This document shows, in pieces, positions 31,844-42,725 of a DNA stretch of 64,000 nucleotides. The stretch covers positions 186,001 to 250,000 of the forward strand of contig JAHWDD010000006.1 of NCBI GenBank assembly GCA_023897205.1, given 5' to 3'. Every line of letters begins with the position of its first letter. The stretch's first letter is position 1. The notes beneath the pieces were generated by a model. That model did not search any database. It was not told the origin of the DNA and saw only the letters and a program-made list of their open reading frames with translations. This DNA comes from Exophiala sp. HKRS030. Taxonomy: Eukaryota > Ascomycota > Eurotiomycetes > Chaetothyriales > Herpotrichiellaceae. Position numbers and translations under genes: made by a program.

Positions 31844-32701
31844 TCACCCATTGACACTGGCCGTCGCCGGGAGGTCCGTCCCCACGGCACAAGTGGCACC
31901 GGCGTCGACGGGTAGGATGACGCCCGTCATCCATCTTGATTCGGGACTGGCGAGGAACCTGACAGCCATGCCGACGTCCCAGCCGTTCCCTTCTGTCTTC
32001 AAGAGGCTTCTGTTTTTCCTCGCCGCCCGGGCCTCTTCCGTCATTCCTCCGGCGTACATCATCGGAGTGTAGACCATTCCCGGACAGACGCAGTTGACCC
32101 GGATGCCTTGGGGGGCGTGGTGTACCGCCATCGCTCTGGTCATGTTGACCACGGCACCTTTGCTCGTCGGGTAGAGCAAGTGGGGGGTACCACCCTTGAT
32201 ACCCGCCACGCTCGCCATGTTGACGATGCTGCCCCGGTAGCCCTGCCGACCGGGGTCGTTCTTCGCCATGGCGGGAACCGAATATTTCGCCATCATCACC
32301 ATACTGGACACGTTGACCTCCATGGATTTCGTCCAAGACGTCATGTCCGCGGTCTCTGCGGTCCCCGGTGTGCCGCCGATCCCCACACCGTTGAGTAAAA
32401 TGTCGAGCCTACCGTATGCCTTGACGGTCTCATCGACTATACGTTTACAGTCGGACTCGACGGAAACGTCGGCGCTCAAGGCCATGGCTCTCCCGGCCCC
32501 TTCAGCTTCAATCATCTCAACCGTGCGTCGGGCCAAACCCAAATCGCGGTCGACACAGACCACGGCACAACCGTCGTCGGCCATCAAGATCGCGGCGGCT
32601 CGACCGTTGCCGACCCCGTCGTCACCTGCGGCCCCCGCGCCGGTGACGATCGCAACTTTGTCCTTGAGCCCTCGCGGGGGTTTGGGGAAATAATATTCCA
32701 T
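31844..32701 (-). CDS. classical short-chain dehydrogenase/reductase
   Basis: A single exon of 285 aa, MEYYFPKPPRGLKDKVAIVTG. The cofactor motif is the expanded type TGAGAAGDDGVGNGRA (20-35). Then come the acidic residue region CVDRD (Asp51, suggesting NAD preference), NGVG (104-107), Ser164, and the catalytic pair Tyr177-x3-Lys181 in LYPTSKG. The PG motif VCPGMVYTPMM is in place. It is probably cytosolic, and the substrate is unknown. The coding sequence is visibly more GC-rich than its surroundings. A genuine catalytic SDR, unlike the one at 47872. Confidence 0.9.
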   Translation of the reverse strand: MEYYFPKPPRGLKDKVAIVTGAGAAGDDGVGNGRAAAILMADDGCAVVCVDRDLGLARRTVEMIEAEGAGRAMALSADVSVESDCKRIVDETVKAYGRLDILLNGVGIGGTPGTAETADMTSWTKSMEVNVSSMVMMAKYSVPAMAKNDPGRQGYRGSIVNMASVAGIKGGTPHLLYPTSKGAVVNMTRAMAVHHAPQGIRVNCVCPGMVYTPMMYAGGMTEEARAARKNRSLLKTEGNGWDVGMAVRFLASPESRWMTGVILPVDAGATCAVGTDLPATASVNG

Positions 32702-32936
32702 GGTGGTCGATCAAGGCAGCGAAAGCGCGACGTTCTCACTTCTCAAGAAAATACCGGATTCCCTTTGGAGAGTGTGATGTGCGTTTGTTGGGGTGTATCG
32801 GTGGGAGTCGGTAGGTACAAGTACGTGGGTAGATTCAGGTACCAGGGGAACGTGAGGTTGATCTTGCTCGTGAGGATGAAATTGTACTTGCAGCCTGGAC
32901 CGCGGAGTAAACTTTCTTCAGTAGGGAGTAACCACC

Positions 32937-32955
32937 TATATATATATATATATAT
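32937..32955. repeat. (TA)n microsatellite
   Basis: Nine to ten TA units. Confidence 0.85.
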
Positions 32956-33290
32956 GGTAAAACTCTTACGGAGTAGTAGGATTGTCATTGTTTCTCCTCA
33001 CCGCGGATCATGTCCAACGATGTTTCGGATAGGGGACTACGGAGTAACGTCCGTATAAGGTATTTCGTGAGTAGTTTTTAAACCTCGGCTATTGCGATCA
33101 TCCAATATAGGAAGTAAGTAATGATTGATGGATAGCCTCGTCCCCTCCAACATCAGGACTGTTGGAGGAAGATTTGTTCCAGTTTGGTCTCGCGTCTCGC
33201 TTGGAGTCAAAATGATCATCTTTCACACTGGTCACACTTGATGACCACGGACGGAAACACTTACTCTTTACTATCAACATGAACATGAAC

Positions 33291-33328
33291 ATCAATATCA
33301 ATATCAATATCAATATCAATATCAATAT
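33291..33328. repeat. (ATCAAT)6 hexanucleotide array
   Basis: Six uninterrupted copies of ATCAAT, preceded by degenerate copies of the same kind (AACATG). Confidence 0.9.
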
Positions 33329-33666
33329 ATAGTACAAAACAAAATGTGAGCTAAAAGTAGCCTCACTCCCAAGTATTCCTGACCCTGGAATACAATAGAC
33401 ACTATCGCCCTTGATTGAATCGTGCCATACTTCTCATCTCCTTTCCCCCTTCCTTTCCTTCTTCATACTCAAAGATCCGTCATACTCTGTACTCGTACCC
33501 GATATACCAAAACATGATATACATATATATATTCCGTACACTTACGCATCCCAGTTTTCGTCCTCGTTCATATTCTTTCATCCTTATCATCATCGTCGTC
33601 GTCGTCATCACTTTCACCTTCTCATCCTCGTTCGTTTCATTTCGTACCGGCGGCCTAGGCCTCTTT

Positions 33667-34215
33667 TTACAACCCCAAAGGGTTCTCCGCGTTTTGTTCA
33701 TTCCCACCCAGGCCCTTTTTGAGGTTTTCCTGTTCCGCCTCTTGCTGTTTCGCCGGGCCACCACCTTCGTTCCCGAACCCGACGCCCATCTGGTCCCCCC
33801 AACCTTTGCCGGACCGCATGACGCCGCCGACGATGGGGTCGACGATGCCACCGACAGGACCGCCGGCCTTTTCCAACACGGGACCGGCGTGTTTGCCGAC
33901 GGGTGACAAGGCACTTTCAATCTTGTCGCCCGCGGAATTACCTAGGGATTCCGGCTTCGAGTACCATGCTTCTAAGACGACAAGATCTCAGTGAGAGTTT
34001 TGTATTTACTTGAACTCAACAGCCAAAAAGGAAAAAGGAAAATAAGGGGAAATGAAACATCGTGCGCAGGAGTGAGGAATACACAAAAAACACAAACCTT
34101 TTTCTTGTTGTTGACCTTCGTTTTGTTCTTGTTCTTGTCGTTGTTCTTGTTGAGGAGGAGAAGTGTTTTCAGAATTATCAGTCATTTTGATCTTGTTTTC
34201 TGAATTATCAGTCAT
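33667..34215 (-). CDS. small conserved fungal Gly-rich protein, two exons
   Basis: Exon 1 (34215-34098) and exon 2 (33971-33667) give 140 aa across a 126-nt intron (GTTTGT...CTTAG). The N-terminus is Asn/Glu/Gln-rich and contains a near-perfect repeat, MTDNSENKIK then MTDNSEN, followed by Gln/Glu runs. Exon 2 encodes EAWYSKPESLGNSAGDKIE, then Gly/Val/Pro-rich segments (GPVGGIVDPIVGGVMRSGKG and GDQMGVGFGN), typical of a short fungal family with alternating hydrophobic glycine motifs. The function is unknown. The amphipathic Gly/Val repeats could bind membranes or hydrophobic surfaces, but that is a guess. Confidence 0.75.
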
Positions 34216-34977
34216 CTGCTTGAAACAATTCCACAAAAAAAAGTTCAGGTATGAACCAGAACAGTCATTCAGTGAAGCCCGGGGTTGTGTGTGCGTGTGT
34301 CACTTGTACTTGTTATGGTCAACTGATGTCGGTCAATCTTTTTCAAGTATTAATAACCTAGGTAGTGAAACATCAAGGACCAAAAAAAAAGACATCATCT
34401 TTTCGCCATGCCGTCACAGCTTACAGGGATGAGTTCGAGTAATGAAAACCTGGCAAGACCAAGAAACAAGAAACAATGAGATAATTGGGTGTGGACGGAG
34501 CGAGATGTCCTCGTACTCGTATCCTTGCCAGGGTTTTTGTTGGAGAATGACGTCGTTTGTGTTACTTCAAAGTGTGGCGCTGGCTTGAGGGACGATTCAT
34601 CAAGGGTCCAAAGTCCCCAACATGAACCATCAAAGACCACCACATAATCCATCAGACAACTACATGATAGGTGCTCCATAAGATACTCTGAAAGACGGGA
34701 ATCAGGTATACTCGAATCAATGCTTCTTATGTTTTTCATGTTTTCATGTTTTCATGTTTCAATTGCTTCATTCAATGCTTGGTTTTCTGTACATGTGTCG
34801 AGTATGAGCATCTTCTACTCATCCTCTATTCGTACAAAATAAATCTCTACTCGCTCCGTCTCTCAAAGCACATCCATTATGTTCAAGTATCGACTGAAAG
34901 AGGATTCTCCTTGACGATGACGGCCTACGCCGCTGATTTACCTCGAGCCAAACACACAACCACTGGATTCAGATGGC
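34216..34977. other. intergenic, no gene seen
   Basis: About 760 bp. Repeated 'catgttttcatgttt' lies near 34730-34760, and an AACCTAGGTA motif at 34355. Confidence 0.55.
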
Positions 34978-37326
34978 TCAACGTGCATACCTATCAGTAT
35001 ACACCCCAACTGGTCTCGTGACAAACCGATTACTTCTTCGTCTGTTTTCATCGGGTGTCGCGGAACCATTGTCACTTTCACTCCCTCGTGCAGCACTTTC
35101 AGTGCCCATACCTCTCGAAGCAGCTCGCATCTTGGCCTCTAGAAGTGCAACCACATGATCTCCCGCAGCCCTGGCATCTTCAGCCTCTTTAAGGAGTCCT
35201 CTCCTGGTAATCTCCCTTTCCTCATCCGGCAGGACGAAACGGTGAATGGTTCGATGATCCATCACTCTTTCTTCTTCATCTCCACCGCCTTCGACCCAAG
35301 TCCCTTTGCCGCAACGTCCTTTACGTCTGTATGCACTATATTCGACCGCATCTTTCTTGCTGCGTCCGGTTCTTTCTAGGAGTTTGCGAGGATCGGGATC
35401 GGTCTTGGGCCATGGAAAGCCATACAACATGCTGTGTCTTTCACACCGAGGACACTCGCGTCGGGTTTGATACCCATTCGGCTGGATGAAGAAACCAAAA
35501 CACAAGTTATTGTGGCATTGCACCCACCGATCATGTGGCTGTGCGAGTAATTTTCGCGTCAAAATATAATCACCGGCGATACGGATGGTGCCGGTGACAG
35601 GATGGACGGTCAATGTGGCCACAGTGTTGGAATTGCTCACTGGCTCTATCGAAGGCAACACACTGGCTTCTGGATTCCTATTGCTGACCTCGTCTAGTAC
35701 GTGTACATCTTTGGTAACGGTCGTGGTAGTGAGGGTCGAAACGACATGAGGTGTCGGCTCAGGAAGTGTAGTTGCCTCATTTTGCCGAGCATCTGCATCC
35801 TTGGATTGCTCGCTTGATCCGGCCGAGGTCGGTTGGCGGTTGGTGACGATAATCGTATCTTCGTCAGCTTCAATTTTGGTGGCTTCCACACTTTCAACTT
35901 TGATTGTAACTGGAGCATCCGTGTATGACACAGCAGGGACTGCGTGGGTTGAGGCTGTGGGATCAGAAGCCGAACCATGACTTGAAGGGGATGTTGGGGC
36001 TGGTGATATCGGTGCACGAGCTGACAATTTGCCCAGGAGCCTTGCCGTCATTTTGCTTTCACGAGGTCCTTTCTTGGCCATCGACCTTGGTGACGGAAGC
36101 TGTGGCCCAGGTTTCTGTGCAAGTATTTCAGGTCCTGTCTCGTGTTCGAGCATATCGAGATCTGCTAGCTGAGATGGGCTGGGAGGCGGCGAGAGCGTCG
36201 ACTGTTTTGGTGGACTTGGGCTTGCCTGCTGCCCAGCAGTATCTGCAATCTCCCTCACACCTGTCTCCAATCCTGAATCGGAAACAGCGCTCCCGGGAGG
36301 CGTCCAAGAATGTTGCAATTTGGAAGGAGATGACGTGACTTTCAGGTATTTTGATGGAGGTGGTGCCGAGGACGAATAAGAGGACAATTCCGATCCTCGC
36401 TTCCTCTTCAGAGGGTGAGGCTGAGGTTGAGGGCTTGGTTGTGAATCGGGACCAGGCGTTGAGGTTTGGCTGTCGGGGCCGAGGAAGGCTGTTTTCGAAG
36501 TCCAACCATTCCGTTCAAGCTCTTCACAGCTATGGCAAAGACAATCGATATTGCCAGGGCCAAAATAGTCATCTCCATATGACACGGTGATTTCATCTCC
36601 GACATCAATATTCTTCACGGCCACCACTTCCATCCCATCATCTCCTCTTGTAACAAGACGGCCGTTGGCATTACAATCATGGTTGGCAAATCGGGCAGGA
36701 CCAAGGAAGATGGAAGAGTTCTTCTTGCGAGCCGATACCACAATACTGAAATTACGATTAGTCATGTCCAAATCAGCAGATTCTTCCGTGGTCAGAGGCA
36801 CGAGTGTGCCGCTCAAATATTTGACAGTGTCACCCTGTCGAATACGTCGTCGAGCAGTCACAGCCGCCTCGTAGGTCGTGATGGTGTATCGGTTCGTGGT
36901 AGAAACTTCCCAAGGACAGTCGGTCTGGTACATGGCAATGTACTTTCGAAGATGGCTGAGGAAGTGTTCTTGTTCCGACTTTGTGCGTAAGCTTCTTTTG
37001 TACCTTTTAAGCCCAGGGAGTGCTAGCAACGCTTTTTCAGCGGCCACCATGTCTTTTTCGACGATGACTTTGTGCAGGAGAATCCTAGGGACTTCATCCT
37101 CCTTGATACCACGGATGGGAAAATGCTTGGTCCGGTTCTTCCGTATTCTTGCTTTATAGTAGGCCTGCAAGGGTGTTCAGGTCAGCTTCACACCCCCTCC
37201 TCAAGATCCGAGGAAGTCACCCACATTATCTATTAACGCGTCGGAACAAACGTCGTCATGGGCTGCCAACTCGGTCAAAGACAGCCTCTGAGTCTTTTCA
37301 GACCCGTGAGGCACACGTCGACCCAT
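34978..37326 (-). CDS. SET9: SET9-type histone H4 lysine-20 methyltransferase (Suv4-20 family)
   Basis: Exon 1 (37326-37225) encodes MGRRVPHGSEKTQRLSLTEL and ends LIDN. Exon 2 (37164-34978) continues AYYKARIRKNR; total 762 aa. The N-terminal helical region before the SET domain is the Suv4-20 type. The SET domain covers about residues 120-240, with the cofactor/substrate motif NHDCNANGRL (195-204), the SYGDDYF motif, and a post-SET zinc site Cys242, Cys244 and Cys247. A long disordered Ser/Pro tail contains a second Cys cluster (CHNNLCFGFF...CPRC), which could bind zinc. The enzyme methylates H4K20 in the nucleus, linked to DNA-damage response in fungi. It is head to head with the uL14m gene. 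Confidence 0.92.
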
Positions 37327-37937
37327 GGTCGCGTGTTTTCGAGCGCGTAGGAGGGTGGTAAAAAACAACGGTCGGTCGAGCTGGCTGAAAATCGTAGACG
37401 AGGACGCGAAGATCTGTTGAGAGGGACAGTGAGAACTGTGCAATCCTGGAGGTGGGTTAAATGCTGGGGGTGCAAGGGTAGGGCGTCAGTAATGAGCGAA
37501 GTGGCTGATCGAGGGTCGCAGATTAAACGCGGTCCGATTCAGGCCAGCCTGAGGATGGTGTGAGCAAAGGACAAGTGAATGAAATGCGACATAATGGTCG
37601 CGTAGGCCGAGTCTGCGAGATCTCAATTTGTCGGCTCGATAGGAGAAGAGAATCAGTCTTCTTCACTCATATTTTCAGAGGAAGAAAAGGGAGGACGGGG
37701 AGGGGATGGGCGAGACAACCAGCGACGGCTTGAATGGCATAAATGGCAGCGGGTTGGGGTGTTGTCGCTACTAACGAATTCAGACCAAGTGCGCATTCGA
37801 GGCTTCGGCGAATCGCGGCGCGCAAAACGTTCCACTTTCTGCATGCCATTGCAGGCATTTCTTTTCCACTGCTACCAGCGAAGTTCAAGTTGCCCATCTT
37901 CAATTAGCCTCCACGATAGCCACATTATGCTGCTACG
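37327..37937. promoter_or_regulatory. divergent promoter between SET9 and the uL14m gene
   Basis: 611 bp between opposite start codons; no TATA box or gene recognised. Confidence 0.5.
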
Positions 37938-38448
37938 ATGATACAACTCAAGGTTTATCCTTCTTGAACTGTATGGGACTTCATTGCTGACCCTGCGCAG
38001 ACGCTCCTCAATTGCATCGACAACTCCGGAGCCGCCGTCGTGGAATGTGTCCAGGTCATGAGGAAAAAGACCCAGCACGCACGGATAGGTACGCCAATAC
38101 TCATTTACTGCCACGGTTTCTCAACTGATTTTGCCCTCTTCTGCAGGTGACCGAATCATCGTTGTCGTGCAAAAACAGAGATCCTTTGGCGCCGACAACC
38201 CGGGCGGATCGAGTCTGGGAATTGCGAACAAGGTCCGAAGAGGCGACATCCGGCATGCCGTCGTAGTGCGAGCAAAGAAGGAGATACAACGAAAAGATGG
38301 CAGCTTGATCAGATTTGATGACAACGCATGTGTCCTTATCAACAGAAACGGAGACCCCATCGGTACTCGCCTGTCGAGCATGGTGGGCGCTGAGCTGCGA
38401 GACAAGAAATGGTCCAAAATTCTTTCACTGGCGCCTTTGCATATCTAA
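37938..38448 (+). CDS. MRPL38: mitochondrial ribosomal protein uL14m (MRPL38 type), three exons
   Basis: Exons 37938-37952, 38001-38088 and 38147-38448 give 134 aa. The first exon has only five codons (MIQLK). The protein reads [78 protein letters not shown], which is the uL14 signature. The length fits the mitochondrial form (yeast ~138 aa). It belongs to the large mitoribosomal subunit near the intersubunit bridge. Without splicing, the visible frame would lack the first 34 residues. Confidence 0.95.
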
Positions 38449-38737
38449 GGAAACGCAGCATCGCTCGAGCGGTAGCATGTACAAAGATTGAGGAAGTTGG
38501 TGTTCAAGATACCCTTGTGTAGTCAAAAAGCAAAATGTAGGAATATGGAAGTCGTATGCGAAATAAAACAGTCAATTCTGCGACAGTACAATGCTATCCT
38601 GAACTCCCTGAACACTAGGGGTGTGCATGCTGGGTATCCCTCGTAATTTCGTTCTGATGATTTACCGCAAACCAAACGCCTTGGAAATATGCATGCCTAG
38701 GTAGGATATCATGCTTCAATGTCCTCCAACACCGTGC

Positions 38738-39449
38738 TCAAACGCTTGTGTAGACATGATTGCAGGCAACGCATACGTAGTAGAGTTTCTGTCCATTCCA
38801 GTCAGCTAGCTTCTATGATTTCTTGGTGTCCTTTGTATTGAACTCACCATTCCCGTTTCAGCGCCTCGTTGCTGAGATTGGAAATAGACTGCATCTGTTT
38901 CCCGACACCTTGGGCATCTGGTGTTTGCCCTAGGAAGCTATGTTCGAAGCGACCTGTCAGCCTGGGTGTCTGGAAAAACAACATAAACTCAGAGCGATGG
39001 TGGACTCGGAGAGCTTTCTAGAGATCCAGAAAGGTCCGGATCATCCATAGCTTTATCTTCGCATTTGCTGCATCTCACACGCTCTCCACAAAAGGTACAG
39101 AAACATAGAGGGATTTCGAGAGAATCAGAACCCACAGTTGGATCATTTGAAACATCTGTAGTCACTCCAGCTGTTTCCTGCACTGTGGCACCCAGTTGTT
39201 GTCGGTAGGTGCATGCCGAGTCATGTGTGGTGGTAGCATGGCAGGCTTTGCAAATGTAGAGCAGAGTCGATGTGTTTCGGTCTTCTTTTGGATAGAGGAG
39301 GTTGGAACTGATAATGAATTAGTTAGGGGCGTATCTTATACAAGTATGGGTGGTAAAGGCAGGACACACCATTCTTGACAGAATCTATAAGACACTTCCC
39401 CTCTCTTGGATTCACCTTCTGACGGTGCAGGAGACGCTGCTGCAGACAT
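38738..39449 (-). CDS. RPB9: RNA polymerase II subunit RPB9, four exons
   Basis: Minus-strand exons are 39449-39370, 39307-39136, 38937-38848 and 38788-38738, giving 130 aa. Splicing yields the full family pattern. The first zinc ribbon has Cys24/Cys27 in FCQECSNLLYPKED and Cys46/Cys49. The linker is ETAGVTTDVSNDPT. The second ribbon has Cys92/Cys95 in LPRANTRCPRC, then VYFQSQQRG and Cys120/Cys123 in KLYYVCVACNHVY. The subunit supports transcription fidelity, start-site choice and TFIIS action in the nucleus. Intron 2 (38938-39135) is long (198 nt) and stays open for 49 codons, so a frame-only reading gives a wrong C-terminus. The gene is head to head with PIN1/ESS1 over ~870 bp. Confidence 0.92.
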
Positions 39450-40318
39450 AGTCGCGAGTGTGAAAAGAAAGAGCCTGTGACGCGAGAAAGATCCGAGAGT
39501 AGTGCAGTGAGTGCGATTTTGTCAGACGTTGTTGTTGTCGCGATGTACAAGTCTATCGACGGAGAGAAGACTGGCGGCGAAATCTCAACAGATAACAAGG
39601 ATCGGGGTGGAATTTCAATTGGTCATAGAAGACGCGCTGAGTGTGAGAATGAATTCTCGATTTGAACCGTTAGTTTGAATAAAGATCGAGTAATGGGTCA
39701 ACAAGAGGATGATGAACGTGTAGACATTGGATTTTGGCCCTAGGAGCGGCAATCAGGACGAAAATTTGCCCCGCGTTGATCATGGGCGGGAGTCAGGCCT
39801 TGCGCAGGTCGATTGTTACCTGCAGCAAGGTACCGAGTAAAGCAAGTCCAGGTGGGCTCACTAATTCAGTAGGCGAGCCGAGTGCCTGGGCAGCAACACC
39901 GCATAGTACGTAAACACAAGCCTGGTGAATGTCTGTGCCTGGCATCCCAAGGCCTCGGACACCCAGACCACCATTAGCAAGCACCTGACTCTCCCATCAT
40001 CTACTCAACCAGAGTCTACCACACCCTCAACTCTGGTGCTCGATCGCCCATCCATTTTATATCCACACAGTGTCAAGTGACCGACCTCCTCTACCATACT
40101 CCTTCTTTTCCACTCCCACCTTAATCTGTTGGTGGTGAAAGACGTTGGCAAACAACGACAACAAAGAAGACGAGTCTTAAATACGTACTCACCCCCACCC
40201 GATTGCGCCTCTTCCACCTGCGGATATCAGTTCAACATCAGGCGCAGGCTCACTACAACCAGTGTACGAGCCAGCCTATCGTAGTCACCAGGATTCGTAT
40301 CGTTAGCCTTTCGCGAAC
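39450..40318. promoter_or_regulatory. divergent promoter between RPB9 and PIN1
   Basis: About 870 bp between opposite start codons. CT-rich leader sequences lie on the PIN1 side. No gene is visible. Confidence 0.5.
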
Positions 40319-40955
40319 ATGGTAATCTTGTCGATCTGCAACACCGAGTACTCTACTGACCCTGACAAATAGACCGACACTGGCCTACCCCCCGACTGGG
40401 AAGTCCGCCATTCCAATTCCAAGAACCTCCCGTACTACTTCAACCAGAAGACACACGAATCGAGATGGGAACCTCCAGAGGATGCCGATACTGAAAAGCT
40501 CAAGGTCTACATGGCGCAACATCACAGTTCTGCAAACACCCGCATTGACGGTGCTGCGGCTGAGGGTAAAATCCGGGCGGCACACCTTCTCGTGAAACAC
40601 AAAGACAGTCGTCGACCGTCCTCCTGGAGAGAAACTAATATCACTCGTTCCAAAGAGGAGGCCATTGAAATGCTGAAGGGCTACGAAGAGGAGATCCGGT
40701 CAGGCCAAAAATCCCTCGGAGATCTCGCCGTCTCAGAGTCCGATTGCAGCAGTGCCCGCAAACGAGGCGACCTGGGTTTCTTCGGCAAGGGTCAGATGCA
40801 AAAGGAATTCGAAGATGCTGCGTTTGCTCTGGCACCTGGAGAAATGAGTGGCGTCGTAGAGACTGCGTCCGGAGTACACCTCATTCAACGGTAGGTCAAA
40901 CACCTTCACCATGGTGTCATGCCTTTGGACTAATGTGAGTTGCAGAATTCAGTAG
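40319..40955 (+). CDS. PIN1: PIN1/ESS1-type peptidyl-prolyl cis-trans isomerase
   Basis: Exon 1 contains only the start codon (40319-40321), followed by a 51-nt intron (GTAATC...AATAG). Exon 2 is 40373-40890 and exon 3 is 40946-40955; 176 aa. The WW domain has Trp10, YYF (22-24), Trp33 and Pro36. The parvulin domain has His72, the phosphate-binding Arg81-Arg82 pair, Cys126 in [33 protein letters not shown], and His170. The enzyme isomerises phospho-Ser/Thr-Pro bonds, notably in the Pol II C-terminal domain. The C-terminus HLIQRIQ is only reached by the last splice. Confidence 0.94.
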
Positions 40956-41960
40956 GGGCGTGCGTGGCTGATAACAAGGCGGCGGTGATCTACAATTGCC
41001 CAGGCTGCGACAGCGTCCGTCCGGTGTGGGAGCAAGAGGCATTCTGCTGCAATATTTTTCCTCGTTACACATGGGCAAATGGGTGGTTAGAAGTGCAAGC
41101 CTTACACCAAGGCAAGATTGAGTTTGTACAAATAACATGGAACGTGCCTCTGCTAAAAACAGGTTCTTCCCAAAGTGCCAACAATAATGACTGGCGTCAC
41201 TGGGTTCTGTGTCTCTGCTGGCGATCGGGCGATTCCAGATGAATTTCGCCGGTGTCTTACACTTTGCTGCGAGTATCTCGAGCCTTGTTGCAAGTCCCTA
41301 CCTGGGTAGATACTCGTACTACACGGCGCATGTGGTAAGATACGAGTACGGGATACTCCATCATCAGCTTTGAAGTGGCCCATGCCACCGAGAGTTGCTG
41401 CAGGTGATGTGATTCGATCACGGCTTCAGCTTGGGGCACTGAGTAATGCCAATGCTCAGCCAATGCTCACAAGCCCGTGACCGTTGCCATTACTGTACTT
41501 CCCCTGTGAAGTGTTGCCTACTCGTACCTATTGCGGCTCTCAAAGGAACCTCCGTTGTCTTGTAATGATACGAGATTCTGGTACCGTACGCGTCTTCATA
41601 CGTCACAATACGACAGCGTCATTCCCGGCCAATCTGTGACTCTATTCATGATTTTGGCGTGATGCTCATTCATTGCCATGCAAAAACCCACCCACCCATT
41701 TCCAGGTGCCTGCATGGACGCCCGGGCCAATCAGAAATACATTGGGTTGTACCTACTCAACCCTTCAGGATCTTCTTCGATATAAACACCCCCTTCACTC
41801 CTCATGGAAGCCTGTGCTCATGTCACTCCCAATACTGACAAGCTAGCGTTGAATACTTCCTTCTTCACACATCTTTACTCTGCTCTCTCTGCATTCCTAC
41901 CTACTTCCATTCGTCCTTGTGTTAATACTTCAAAAGCCAGACCCTGTGTCTATTCCCAAT
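40956..41960. promoter_or_regulatory. intergenic with TATA box for the gene at 41961
   Basis: About 1 kb with no supported gene. TATAAA at 41781-41786, with a CT-rich leader up to the ATG at 41961. Confidence 0.5.
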
Positions 41961-42725
41961 ATGTATACCTCCTCAAGCATGTCGACTGTCTCAACCATGT
42001 CTTCAGAACGAGCACCTCTACGGAGATTGAGCTCGCCGGATGCCTTTTTCCTGGCACCACCTCACTCTCACGACCCCACGGATGTGTCTCATGTGGCGGC
42101 GTTGCCCACCTCGATGCTCCTACAATTACCCGAGGCTGTGCAGGAGAGTCTATGGACCCTGCAGGAATCGACCTCGATCGTCTACGCATCCTATCTCAGG
42201 CTCCAGGAGCTCATTGATGAGCGTTTCGAACGTCTAGTGGAGTTGCCATTGGGACGGAAAACAGGCACGGTCAATTGTAAGTATTTTTGATCGCCTCTTT
42301 TCCAAGCTCATTCGGTTGACCTGGACTCAGATTCCGAAGGAGCATTTTTCAACTATGTCAACCACGTTGCTGCCGAACGTCGTTACCTGCTCGAGGATGC
42401 TCACACGGACTGGAGACACAAAGCATCACGAGCGGGGTTGCAGCAATACGCACATCTGTTACTGACATTCCGGGGCAAGGAGATGACAGTCAGCGAGTGG
42501 TTCACTCAGCTTCAAGCCGCCGAGACCTTTTGGATCCAGGCAGCCAAGGAAACGGAACTGCCCGACTTTGAATCGACTATTCTAGAGTTTCAGTCTCAGA
42601 CCACAACCCCAAGCAGCGAAAACGAAGTTGAAGATGTGGGCGGGGCGACGGTTCCAGCCGGAATAGCCACGCTTGACACAAGCCGACTTGGGTTTGGAAT
42701 CTCCAAAGCATTGGCAGAGCTATAA
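41961..42725 (+). CDS. conserved-looking protein of unknown function, two exons
   Basis: Exons 41961-42276 and 42331-42725 give 236 aa. The intron has a GTAAGT donor, a GTTGAC branch and an ACTCAG acceptor, and is in phase. The first 40 residues are Ser/Thr/Met-rich and probably disordered. The rest is predicted helical with Leu-rich segments (MLLQLPEAVQESLWTLQE, YVNHVAAERRYLLEDAHTDW, LQQYAHLLLTFRG), ending in an acidic tail. There are no catalytic motifs. Starts at internal Met codons (STM/MSSE) are also possible. I do not recognise the family. Confidence 0.6.

Larger units (their letters stand above)
32702..33666. other. intergenic with short tandem repeats
   Basis: About 960 bp upstream of the SDR and downstream of the small Gly-rich gene. 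It holds a TA repeat, an ATCAAT hexamer array, and two copies of TACGGAGTA (32967 and 33038). No gene is supported. Confidence 0.55.

Noticed and set aside
33241..33330. CRISPR-like or regulatory array in the ATCAAT repeats
   Set aside because: Simple hexanucleotide microsatellite without spacers.
38989..39183. Separate Cys-rich gene of 64 codons
   Set aside because: It is RPB9 exon 2 reading into intron 2; splicing to 38937 restores the second zinc ribbon. Kept only as an intron-retention finding.
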